From assembly GCA_018296165.2 (NCBI GenBank), contig JACKQL020000061.1, positions 186,001 to 250,000 of the forward strand: a stretch of 64,000 nt of DNA, read 5' to 3'. The stretch is from Termitomyces sp. T153 (Eukaryota > Basidiomycota > Agaricomycetes > Agaricales > Lyophyllaceae). The translations under genes were made by a program, and so were the position numbers. Positions 20,824 to 31,739 of this stretch are shown piece by piece. The notes beneath the pieces are model-generated. The model did not search any database. It was not told where the DNA came from and was given only the letters and a program-made list of their open reading frames with translations. Within the stretch, counting starts at the first letter, position 1. Each line of letters opens with the position of its first letter.

Positions 20824-22970
20824 TCAATGGCTCCATCCTCCAAGTTTTGCTTCCAAATCCAAGAAGAAAGCAGTGTTGCTTATACACTCAAAGTCAAGTG
20901 GTGTATATAGATCCTCTAGAAGGGTTCCTACAACACTTGATGTTGTGCTTGAAGAAGTTGAAGTTTCTGAGAGAACATCAGAAATGTCAGCAAAGTTGGC
21001 TGGGGTGAAAGGGCCAATGGGCCTACATCCACCATGATCTCTTGCTTGCCAGAAAACTTGTTCTGTCAGAAACAATTAGGTCTGCTAGGTAAATGATGCA
21101 GATTGACTCACATTTCTAGTATAGCATCTCAATGCATCTCTTGTCCTCACATGGTGTTACTCTTTCATCATATCTTTTCCACTTCTCCACATCATTCCCC
21201 TAAGGAATAGGGGGAGTAACAGATGAACTTTGATCATCTGGTGGAGTCAAGTGGGCTGGTCCATGTTTGGTGTCCATTGCAAAGTCCTGTCCAATGAATG
21301 TGAATTGTGATCTGGAATGAATAGAGATGATGCAGAATCACTATCTATTGCAGAAATTGGTGATAGTCCTGGTGGAATGATGAGGGGGGGGATCTCTCCA
21401 GCAGGATGGTCTGCTATGCAGATGTATGTTATATTTGCCAGTACATTATCTGCAGATCCAGCAATTGAAGTTCCATTGTCAGATCTGGCATCTAATGCAA
21501 TGAAAAGGGAAGGAAGACTATCATCCCTCAGTACATTGCCATTGTCAGATAACACCTCTTTGTCAGACTTGTCATCCATCACCATAAATAGAGGAGGAAG
21601 CCTGCTGTCATCCAGTTTACCTCCACTGTCAGCCCTGTCACCATTGTTAGACTCGTCATCCATCACCATAAACAGAGGAGGAAGCCCACTGTCATCCAGT
21701 TTACCTCCACTGTCTGACTTGTTGTTCAATGCAATGAAGAGTGGCGGAAGGTGTTCTTCATCTAATCCACTTTCCTCAGCATGAAACAGAGGTGGAATGT
21801 TGTTAATCTGGTATGGCTCAAAAGTCATACCCCTGAGGTCTGGATCATCAAACAATGGATTCTCAACATCTATCCATTCCTCATCACTTTGTGCCAGTGA
21901 GAAGAAGCTTTGCCAAATAAGGGAAACAGGATGGAAAAGTGATTGAGACTGTGCTTGTGCTTGAATAGCAGATGATTTCTTTGTAGGGTGATAGATGAGC
22001 TCAGGATTTTTCCTACTTTCAAGGAAGAGGTGGTGGAATAAATGGCATGGATTGGGAGGATTGATAGCCTTGTAAAGCATTGATGGAGGCCATGCAGGTA
22101 ATTGAGTGTCAGGCACAGAGGTTGGAGAGGCACAGTCAGATGGTATTGCACAATTGCTACTCATGGAATTGGTGATTGAGTCAATACAAGTGAGTTCTCC
22201 TAAGTGTGATAGCACAATAGAATTGGTACTGGAGAGGTGAGCAGAGCTGGGTCTGGCAGACAGACTTGAAAATTGGCAGATTAGGTTATTTGCTGTCAAT
22301 GGAAATTTTGGTCCAGCTGCTGATCAGAACCTGTCTAGAGCCAAGAGAGCTTTCTGGTGGATGCTGCTTTGGCTTGACAATTCTTCATTGTGAGTTGCAT
22401 TTTGATGGATGAGGAGACAACTCTCAACAGTCTCATCAGTTAGGTGCTTGGTCTCAATACCTATATAGTTCCACCAATTATAGCCATACCAATGTACAAC
22501 TTGATCTGGATGAGTGAGAACTGTCCATGCCTGAAAGGACTCCTGGACTTCTTGAGGGATGTCATCTCTGTCTGCCAGAGGGTACCAATGGCTCAGACAC
22601 ATGATGAGGTCTGGAACATTGTATTTGATGTTGTTTAATGTTGCTATACCCAGATATAGGAGAATATAGTTCTGGCCCAGATATCAGATAAACTACATTT
22701 GCAATCCAAGACACCTTACCAATTCTTTATCCAGGTGTTGTAACATCCACCTACAATCCTTGTGTTCCTCAAGGTTGCCATAAATGGCAAGTGCTGTGTG
22801 CACCTGTGATTCAACATAAAATATCAGATTTTGGAGACCCAGTGATCATTGGTCAACTGAGGCTTGGGTTCATAGAGTAGCAGTAGAGGCCATGTCAGAG
22901 TACAAAGCTATAAGGATTTGGCGCAGTTATGAGCTAGTAGTTGGGGAAAGTAGGACTTTTACAGCAGCAG
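20824..22970 (-). pseudogene. Hypothetical multi-exon gene with LPPLF repeats, next to KDZ transposase
   Basis: I do not recognise this gene. Pieces read on the minus strand are: 22,970-22,700 (VHTALAIYGNLEEHKDC), 22,602-22,324 (WYPLADRDDIPQEVQES, VVHWYGYNWWNYIG), a long frame at 22,299-21,247 (350 codons) and 21,075-20,824 (QVFWQARDHGGCRPIGPF, FADISDVLSETSTSSST). The long frame has a SQFL-type Ser/Pro-rich start, an acidic DVENPLFDDPDLRG block, then four or five repeats of the form LPPLF-x-x-x-D-x-x-S-D-N-G. A plausible intron (gtgagt...cctag, about 21,094-21,120) joins the last two pieces. Stops exist between the first pieces. It is about 0.2-0.6 kb downstream of the KDZ transposase on the same strand, and a second diverged copy lies at 36.1-38.3 kb (+). 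It could be an accessory gene of the transposon. Confidence 0.5.
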
Positions 22971-23159
22971 AATCAACAATGTAGACTACATGTAGCATTG
23001 TCCCAAAGTAGTAAGGTTGCAAATCTGCTATCAAAAGGGCGGTTCCAGTTGGCATAGTGGATATGATGTGCATAGCAAATCCAGCATGGCAGATAGGATG
23101 TGCATGGAAAATCCAGTATATATGGCATAATTAGCCATTTGTTCATTCCATTGCACTCT

Positions 23160-26100
23160 CCATTACAAAGGTGTTGCTGCCCTTTCAGGAGGTGTAAAAT
23201 CATTGTATACCCTTCTGAACTTATGAGTTACCAAAGAACTCAGTTCATGCCACATGGCTACCTTTTTGTCAGCATAGGCTTGGAGGCCTTTTTTCTTGGC
23301 TGACATGCCCTTCTTAGACCAGATTTCTGCCTGCTTAAGGAAATAGTGAACAGTCCATTCTGTCCATCTGTTTTGTTGTGCTCTTGTGTGGAGGTAGTGC
23401 ACCTGATGGACTGGTGAGATTGGTTATGTATTTGATACTGGCAAATTGAAGAGGAAAGTGGGCCAATGCATTGACAACAAATGAACAGATATAGTGAATG
23501 CATGGAATTGGCAGGCAGACTGAGAGTAATATGACAGATATCTGAGTGGAAAGCAACTTACATTCACAGGTAGTTTCAGGGTCATCTTCCATATCTGGAT
23601 TAGCTTGCCATATCCAAGAGACATTTATTCTTGATGATCCAGGATATTTGGATCACATATAGCTGTGCTTGCCACAAGATCTGCTTTCTGCAGAATGCAA
23701 TATTTTTTGTTGAATGTGGAATCTATGCCTAATTGCATAAGAGCACTGTGACATTTTTCATAGGCCCTGGCTTTGATGGAAATGGCTGCCTGAATTTTGT
23801 CAATTGATGCCCTGGCTTGAATTTTGACACTTTTGCTTAGAGCAACCTGGACAACATGAGAATACATGAAAGATTTTTCAGCAATGAGCTCTCAGAGTGC
23901 TTGAATATGCCTTTTGATTTGAAGCAAACACAATTTCCTTTCAATATTAGACAGTTCTGAGTGATCACCAGCAATTGTTGATGGCAAGGATATTTCAAAG
24001 TCTTCTGGTGCAGTGGAATCCAGTTCCAACAGTGGATCTGGTCCAGCTAGTGAGTTTGCTGCTGAATACAGTGATGTTTCATTGTGATCTGACATTTCTT
24101 CATTAAATGTACCAGGAATCTCATCCACCTCAAGTGGTGTAGTTCTTTGTGAATTGGAAGAATAACCATGCTTGGCTTGGAAAGCAGCTAGGACATTCAG
24201 TTGAACCCTTAACAATCCTCTGTCTGCTTCAACCTTTTGTCACTCATCCTCCCATGCCTACAGACTCATCTGATGGACATGGTCTTGCAATGCAATCCTG
24301 ATATAACACTTAGTGTAACAGTGGTGAAGCCATCTGGGTTTGACTCACTGCCATTCTTCAATGTCAAGTGCAAGTTGGATTCAGAATGTATCAGTACCCA
24401 GCATCTAGCCCCTGGCTCCTGATCTGGTGTCCACCAGATTACCACCATGTTTTGCTTGGAGGCCTATCATCCAAGCCTTAAGGATGTCCATTGCCTTTTT
24501 GTCTTGGTCCCTCAGACTTTCAGCAATGTTAATTCAGCCTCCCAGATTGATATCAGTTCTGCTTAGATTCCCATGGACCATTCAGCAAAATAATGAACAG
24601 CAGCCTCCCTCATCTCAATGGCTGTCAAGTATTTTTAGCATAGGGAAGGAATCATATCAAGTAACTTCTTCCAGTTGGAGTCACACATATGATTGTCAAG
24701 GATTTCCACCTGATGTGCAAGAGTAGCAGTTTGTGCCATCTATGAAACTTCATTGAGAGTAGACCAAAGACTTTCAATTATCTCCCCAGCAATGTGGCCA
24801 ACTCCTGGAATAAATGATGGGGCAAAGCAGAAAAAGCAATTTTCTTTGTGGCCATAGACATGAAGAAGGCCAATTGCATAGCCAACTAGTAGATTATCTG
24901 GTAAAACTTCCCCCACCTCTGCTAATTGTTTGAAAAACTTGACACACCACTAGCATGCCATGTCATATACCAGCAAGAGACACTTAATAGATTCCATGTT
25001 GGTTGTTTTCAGTGCACATGTGATGGAAAAGTCTGTATACAATTGGCCTTCACCACATTTTAAGTTGATGATGCTGTTGGGAGCAAAGCAGCCATGGCAG
25101 GTGCATGCTGTTGCAACAACTCCAGTAATGTCACATGATTTGTTCAATAGAAGTGCCTTTTCAATGGCCTTGAATGTGTTTTTACAAGGAGCTCCCTGGC
25201 AATGGACCCACCAGATGGCCAGAGTGGAGGTTGATAATGAATGGTGGTCAGTGGATAGCAGACAGCAGACAGCAGATATTGGATGGTGGATGTGGGCAAT
25301 CTGGATGCAAACATTGATAGTCAATCAATAATGGCACATGTTAGCAATCTAAAGAAAAACTCACCATTGGTCTATCCTTTGCAAACTTAAGATATTGATC
25401 AAGTTGATCCCTCCTTGGCATCATTCTGCCTCCTTCAGAATGCCATACATCCTGAGCAGGATTATGATGACAGACATGATCTGCCTTGAAGTTTCCATCC
25501 ATCATCAATGAGCAATTGAACTTCCACTGAAATGCATCTTCTTCCCAGTTTGATGGAATATTTACTCCTGGTTGAGGGCAAGTGGGACAGAATATCACAA
25601 GCTCACTGTGCTCTGGTGCCATCAGTTCTTTCATCTCATCATGTCCAAAACCTGCCCATTTCAATTTTTTTAACCAGCACCATGAACACCAAAAGTCATT
25701 GTAATTCATGATAGAGGTTATCTACTTTACCTGAAGGAGCAATTGATGAAGTGATCCTTGCAAGTTTCTGCCAATACTGATAAGCAAGGCTTTGCACCCT
25801 AAATTAGTCAGATGAAAATCATCCAGAACAGCTGTTGTACAATATATTCTTCTCCTGTCAAATGTGCTGGGAATCAGCTGGGAGTGAATAACATCCTTGA
25901 CCCAGACATCTTGGCCAGAACACTTGCATGCAACAACACTGATGTAGTGCACACCAGTTGTGTGTACAATGCATGCAATTGGATTTCCAAAGCAATGAAT
26001 TCTCTCAATATGGCACCCATATGCAGATGGCAGATTGAAACCAGCAGTGGCTGCAGAGGGAGGAAGTCTATTGACATGAGCAGTATGATTTTCCTCCATT

Positions 26101-26609
26101 TCTTGTGGCCCATGTAAAGGAACATCTTCCATTAATACTTGTTCCAATGGCAGTTCTCCACCTTCTATGGTGTCATTGTTCTCTAGTTCCTGTTGCTCCT
26201 CCTCTAGTATCTGAATTCTAGCTGGAATTTTGGCATGTGAGGTAGGAATAGAGACATTTGATGGATTTGACCCCAGATCCATGGAATCTGCTGAAAAAAA
26301 CCATTGCTCCTGCTGCAGCAATGGATCAGACAGTGGATCCACCACCCTGTGGGATGGATCCACTGCTAAAAACTGCATTTCCAGGGATGGATTACTTGAT
26401 AAAAACTGCATTTCCACTGGTGGATCCAGTGCTGGAAACATGTTGCTATTGATCTCTGTTTCTACATCAATATCAATTGGTACATCATGACCTGTATTAG
26501 TAATTTCAGCATGCCTGATAACACCATGACAATGTGGACATACTATGAATGGCTTGCAGGAAGTCTTGCTCTTGAATGTCATTTTTTCATTCATAGTCCT
26601 CAAGAACAT
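23160..26609 (-). pseudogene. KDZ (Kyakuja-Dileera-Zisupton) transposase, degenerate
   Basis: This is a large DNA transposase readable in order on the minus strand. An N-terminal Cys-rich part (26,609-25,722) has CPHCHG, VACKCSGQDVW, FDRRRIYC and ALLISIG. The core start (25,709-25,341) has GVNIPSNW and MMDGNFKADH (catalytic Asp). A Cys/His insert has CTCHGCFAPNS, then LKTTNMESIKC, and the second Asp is in LLVYDMAC (about 24,960). Next come IGLLHVYGHKENC and FIPGVGHIAGEIIESLW (about 24,755-24,800), with the acidic residue of the third motif. The C-terminal helical part is at 24,215-23,160 (IRALRELIAEKSFMYSHV-like start, ASIDKIQAAI, WIWQA-like). The order matches KDZ transposases, which use an RNase H-fold DDE-type core. 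Several stops and frameshifts make it inactive. Terminal repeats were not found. Confidence 0.85.
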
Positions 26610-28013
26610 TCACCCAGGTTATGCTATCATAGCAATTGTGAATTGCATGGTGGGGAACATAGAGATAGCCACCTGCATCAGATAAGTTCATGGGCTGGAA
26701 GTATTTGTCATTCCATATCTCTGGTCAGTGAACTGGGTTGGACTGGTGTGTTCAGCATAAACACCTATGACAAAGAAGTCTTGAACCCATGCAATCATGG
26801 CATTGCCATTGCACAAGATGTTTGTCAGATCATGCATGACAATGGCTAATATCACCAATGAATTCACAACTGAGTAAACCATTGAGCAACTGTGGAACAT
26901 AGTTGACAAAGTCATTGAGATAGTCTGCCTATGTCTATAAGATATGAATAATAATATGTTGCACAATTTTTCCATGAAGATTTACCTTGCCATGCTTTAT
27001 GGGGACAGGATATATATCATCTACCATTGTAGCATCCCCAAAAGAATTATGGTGGCTGGGAATGGCACAGCAGAAGTGATAACTGGAATTGGACCAATGG
27101 GCACTCATTCTTTCACCAGTATAGGTAATCCTTTAGAGTTCTGGATGATTCTTGGCTTTTCTTCAGCAGGCACAAGATCACTTTGCCTGAGAACTGTAGG
27201 TTTTGGTTGCTTGCACTGCTGGTGCTTCATTATAGCATTCAAATTCATGGTGCAAATGAGGTGTCAAAGAGTGTGCCTGCCAGCAGGAGATTTCATGGAA
27301 TATATATAGCAGCATGTATGAGATGGGAAAGGGAAATTGTTATGAGCCCCATACAAGATGATTGGTTGATGTGAAGAAGTGCAAGTGATGTGTGGCAGAT
27401 GATGATTGATATTGGCAATCTTTCCACAACATTAGGTATTCTTAAAGAGAATTTTGTTGTGAAAGTTTTCCTCAAGTGATATGCACTAGGCTAAAGTAGG
27501 AAAGCCACCATCAGACTGTCTGCCAAGATGGACATAGAAGGGACAATAGAAAAACAGATATTCATTGGTGTTGGTGACATTAGCAACAAATCAGATTTTG
27601 TTACAGCTGGTGTAGTTCTTCAAGGTTATCTGAAATCTATGTGCTCCTTAGTAGGTGAGGAAAAAATTAGCAAGACTGGTACAAGACAATTTGATTGAAT
27701 TGGCAGAACTTGTGGACTACTGGCCAACATCCAGTCCACTGAACAGACATCTGATCCAGTAGGTCATCTGATCTGGTAGGCCATCTATGGACATTTTCCA
27801 ATTGGTGCAAGACAATTCCATGAAGAGACAGACAGTTTTTTGACACATAGAGAGACATACATTCTCAGCTAGCCTTCATCTGCTCCGGTGGGCAGATGCC
27901 AGCTCCAGTGCATTCTCTGAAAGTTTTTCATGTGGGGGAAAGATCATGTGATTCAGTGTTTGACAAAAATTGAATTGAACAAATGGGCCTACAAGATGTC
28001 CTTGTCCCATGAG
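26610..28013. other. Unassigned repeat DNA upstream of the KDZ transposase
   Basis: Plus-strand frames (for example 26,944-27,309) and minus-strand frames show no family I can name. It may contain the 5' end of the KDZ element on the minus strand. CpG is nearly absent. Confidence 0.35.
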
Positions 28014-29068
28014 TGTCACAACCCACTCCCACACCTCCTGCACCTCCAGAGTCCCTCCCAGGTCACCCTGCCCCTCTGGGGCACTCCCCAGCACTTCTAC
28101 AACTCACCTCAACCTTTGCTAATCCAGAGCACCCACCCCAGCTAACTCCGGCACTTCCTTGGCAAACTCTGACAACCTCTTGGCAAACCCCAACATGTCC
28201 CCTGAGGGCCTCACCAGCTCCCCCTCTTGCTTACAAGGCCCCCAGGCCCCTCCAACACAACCCCTAATTCAGATGCACATTGTTTGACCAACCCTGCAAC
28301 CTATGCAACCCCTCTGGAGTTCTCTAATGACTGCAGAATGGGCCATGTCCACATCAGAATATCACTGTGGCCTGCCCTCTGATCAGAACCAACACACATC
28401 CACCCACACAGCTCCAACAAGCCCTGCCATCACAACCTCAACCCCTAGAGAAGGTCCAGTAGTTAGTATATCAAGACATAGAGTAGCATTTGTTACCTTA
28501 GTCTTGATATTGCATTAACTGGTTACTTGTGTCTCATGTTTCTTCCTCTCCATTTCTATTTTTAGTCTTGAATCTATTTCTTTTCTCCATTCTGTCTGGT
28601 CTTGTCTCTGTCTCACCTTGACTGTCTCTATTTCCTTTGTTTTCCTAAGTCCCCTTCATCTCCAACATCATTATGAACTCTGTGCATGTGCTATGACCTT
28701 CAAATATTTTTATGAAAACTCTGGGACCTCACCCCTTGTTTGGCCCCAACACCCATCAGTCTTGATCAATCCCCCATCAAACTCTGGCTCCACTCCCATC
28801 ACTTGCAAAGCCTCCATGTACCCCACATTCCATTTACATGCCCACAAACTTGTTCCTGATGCCTGCCCAAGCACAACATCAATATACTTGGTCTTAAACT
28901 TCCCCAGACCACTCTGGACTTGCTTGGACCACTTCCCTCAGCTTCTCCTTGCAAGTCTCCATTGTTTGTGCCACCTCTGGAATGCTAGGTTATAAGTGCA
29001 GGACATTGTGTCCACCTAGTAAGGACTTGCCAGTGTAGCTGAGCCCCCATAGTCAGCAGAACCTGACA
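28014..29068 (-). mobile_element. LTR-X family LTR, 1055 bp
   Basis: It is homologous along its length to the solo LTR at 12,887-14,031. On the minus strand it starts TGTCAGGTTCTGCTGAC (29,068 leftward) and ends GTGACA at 28,014. Flanking pentamers (atgag / agagc) do not match, so either the target duplication has decayed or one side was rearranged. No adjoining internal element sequence was found. Confidence 0.8.
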
Positions 29069-29089
29069 AGAGCCCATACCCAATGTCCA

Positions 29090-31200
29090 CCAGGTGCTAG
29101 AACCAATATTTTCTCCAAGAAAAAGACAAATGGAACCACTCTTCACTGCAGATGAGAGGGCAATTTTTGAACCATATAAGGAAATGTACCAGTGAGAGCC
29201 AAATCCTCAGGCTAGAACCACCATCTTAAAAGATAAAATCCTCACTGATATTTTCAACTACTGGGCTAGTAAGGGAACAGCACCAGAAACTGGGGAAGAG
29301 TGGGCAGAGAAAATCAAGGTGAGTCCCCATTCACATTTGCTAAATCCAGACTTCTAATGCCTTTCGGTAGAAAGTTGAAAACTACATAAAAAATTCCTGG
29401 AGACCATATAACCAATATAAAGATCCAAGGGTACTCATGCAAATTTCTGTTAGGGATGTGGTGTGGCAAACAATGTCAAAGGAAATCAATCAGGAGATAA
29501 AAAACTTGCTGGGTGTTGAGGATGTTGACAGCTCATGACTAGAAGCATTTTCACAGTACAATGTGGCTGTGAAAAATGTTATGAATTGGCTAAGTCCAGA
29601 GGAGGAAAACCACTTATGGAGGACAGCTGCTCAGTGGAGTGAGAAAGAAAATCCACCAGATATCCAGCACAAGTGAGTAGTCTTTTTTTTATTCCAAAGT
29701 CATCCTATGGTGTCCAGTGTCTGATCCTCACTTCCATCCAATGTAGAACTGTCAGTCTCCCATCTGCTCCAGTGTCTGGTATCTGTTATCTGTCCCATGA
29801 TCTGTTCTGATGTTTGTCTTGTTTTAAGGAGATGAGCATGTTAAGCTGGGCTGTTGTAGGATGGGCTGCCAAAGAAGGCATGACTCTTAGGGTATAGGTG
29901 CATGTTATTCCAGATTTGAATTTTTTTTAACTACATTGTACTTGTAGACATGACAATATGTCTCACTTGACATGGACCAACTGGTTTTCATTTGAAAATA
30001 TATTTCCTGACCTTGTAGGTGACTTCAAACAGAAGATGGTGGACTATATGTCTGCTCTCCTGAGCACACATAGAGCAACAAATAACACCTTGCAACAGGA
30101 CACTACTCCTTTTGTTTTGACCCATCCTGATCTTGCTCTTGAGCAAGACAGTGATGGTTTCCCAATACTACCACCTCCACCAAGCAACATGGTCCAAACC
30201 TGGCCAGAATTGGAAATGCTTGTCCAAGACTACTTGAACAGTCATTATAGTAAATTGGTTGTCCTAGTTCTTTGAATTTTTCTCACTGAAAAATTCTCAG
30301 AATTGCCTCAGGCTTCTATTACAAATCAGCTCCATACAATGCTGTGTGGTTGAATTGTACTAAATTCATCAATTCAAGATATCTTCCTGAATCACTGGAA
30401 CTCAAGGATCCCCACAATCTTGGTCAGTCAGAGCTGTTGCACCTTCTAAAGTTCTGGAGAGATTGTCAGGAAGAACATGGATTCAGTGATACCTTCTGGT
30501 GGAAGGTTTATGTCAACAAGAATAAGGACAGGGTTCCTGCTGAGTATGGCACTTGTGCTAACCATGAAAAGAGGGCCACTGCTACAGCGTCACATAAGAC
30601 AGCTAGAAAAAAAGGAGAACATTAGAGGAAACAAAAGCATGTTGGGTCATTCAGTAGTGATATAGCAGAAAATTCTCTGGCTGGAAAATCCAGCATGGTA
30701 GGCCCCCCAGATCTGGCTGGCAAACCCACTAGCACTCTTGGCATTGCAGGCCAACCCAATCTGTCTAGCAAACCTGGCATTGTAAGCCAACCAGATTCAT
30801 TGGGCAATCTAGCCAGCAATGCTGGCACTGTAGAGCCAGATCCATCTGATGAACCTGGCACTGCACCCATGTCCAATCTACAAATAAGTCTTGAGATTGT
30901 CAACAATCTCACTATATAACAGCTATGGCAAAGAGGATGGAATAATCTATTAACTCCAATCAATGGCCCAGCAGATGAGTCTCCTTGTTATGCAGTTCCT
31001 AGATCTGTTCTTAAAGTTCTCAACCAGGAAGATGATACACATGAAACAGAAACAGAGGAAACACCATCTCATCAACTGGCATGTCAGAGGTGCAAGGCAT
31101 CACCTGACCTGCTACCAATCATCTCAAAGAGACAAAGGAGATCTCAAGCAGAGAGATTGAAAGAAAATGCAGCTTGTTACATTCAGGAATCTACAACTCC
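29090..31200 (+). pseudogene. Multi-exon relic of a dispersed repeat-borne gene family
   Basis: It reads as a spliced gene with stops. Segment 1 (about 29,110-29,318) has EPLFTADERAIFEPYKEMY and FNYWASKGTAPETGEEW. An intact intron follows (29319-29370, gtgagt...cggtag). Segment 2 (29,371-29,671) has WRPYNQYKDPRVLMQ and VAVKNVMNWLSPEEENHLW and ends at another gtgagt donor. Segment 3 (29,958-30,258) has PFVLTHPDLALEQDSDGFP. Segment 4 (about 30,310-30,625) has YYKSAPYNAVW, SRYLPESLELKDPHNL and LLKFWRDCQEEHG. A Pro/Ser/Gly-rich tail with repeated 'QP..S.KPG..' phrases follows (to about 30,918), then a basic end near 31,140. I associate such proteins with Agaricomycete genomes carrying KDZ-type elements, but no function is known to me. 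At least three stops (for example after KEMYQ and VDSS) disable it. Confidence 0.6.
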
Positions 31201-31219
31201 AACAAGAAGTAGTACTCAT

Positions 31220-31495
31220 AACAAATCTGCTTGAACAGCCCAGCATTGTTGATGGACTGCATATTCCAGCAGATTTCCTTTTCCATTGTTTCTGACAGAT
31301 ATATCTGGCACCACGTCTGGTAGGACTTTTCAATGGTGCAAAATGCTCCATAGCTCCAATAGCAACAAATCTGCTCAAACAGCCTGGCATTGCTGATGGA
31401 CTGCATATTCTAGTGGATTTCATTTTCTATTGCTCCCAACAGATATATCCAGTGCTACTTCTGGTAGGACTTTCCAATGGTGCAGGCTGTCTGCT
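31220..31495. repeat. Tandem duplication, 144-bp period
   Basis: Unit 1 starts aacaaatctgcttgaacagc at 31,220 and unit 2 aacaaatctgctcaaacagc at 31,364. Both run through gatggactgcatattc, agatatatc and a tggtaggactttccaatggtgca-like end. Divergence is mainly at TG/CA positions. Confidence 0.85.
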
Positions 31496-31604
31496 TGTAG
31501 CATGTTGCTATTCCAGAAATGCTTAGTAGCTCTAATAAGGTTCAAAAAAAGACTTTGCTAGTGTCAAACAAAAATAAAAAAAATTGGCATGGAATATGTT
31601 GGAC

Positions 31605-31690
31605 AATACAAGGACAGGGGGTCAAACCCAAAACCTGCTGGTATGGAAGCTTCAAAGCTTCAACGGGAATTCCACTACACCAGAGGAGGT
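31605..31690 (-). repeat. tRNA-derived SINE unit, isolated
   Basis: On the minus strand there is an A box tggtgtagtgg (31682-31672) and a B box ggtttgacccc (31628-31618). The strong complementarity gaagctttgaagcttc between them occupies the anticodon-arm position. It is separate from the two larger arrays. Confidence 0.6.
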
Positions 31691-31739
31691 GTTACACACA
31701 TGCAATTGAAAATGATTGTTTGTTAAAAAATTTACACCA

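Larger units (their letters stand above)
19090..22299 (-). repeat. Segmental repeat copy A (inverted partner at 36.14-40.63 kb)
   Basis: Read on the minus strand, this block is collinear with the plus strand of 36,138-40,630. Shared stretches include the LPPLF-repeat gene, the splice-site-bearing junction near 21,090-21,120, the 'tgtatacctatttctgctgc' modules, the tRNA-like units, and the terminal 'tcagggtagggca(c/t)tacaagtgca' end at 19,090. Copy A is uninterrupted; copy B has a Gypsy-B fragment inserted and internal duplications. It lies immediately downstream of the KDZ transposase on the same strand and may be the 3' part of that transposon. Confidence 0.8.

Noticed and set aside
24310..24360. 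B-box-like gggtttgactc within the KDZ region
   Set aside because: No A box at the right distance and it lies in the coding relic of the transposase; probably coincidental.
19090..31200. TET/JBP dioxygenase gene expected as KDZ cargo
   Set aside because: I looked for H-x-D, distal H and R motif arrangements around the KDZ gene on both strands and saw no convincing domain.
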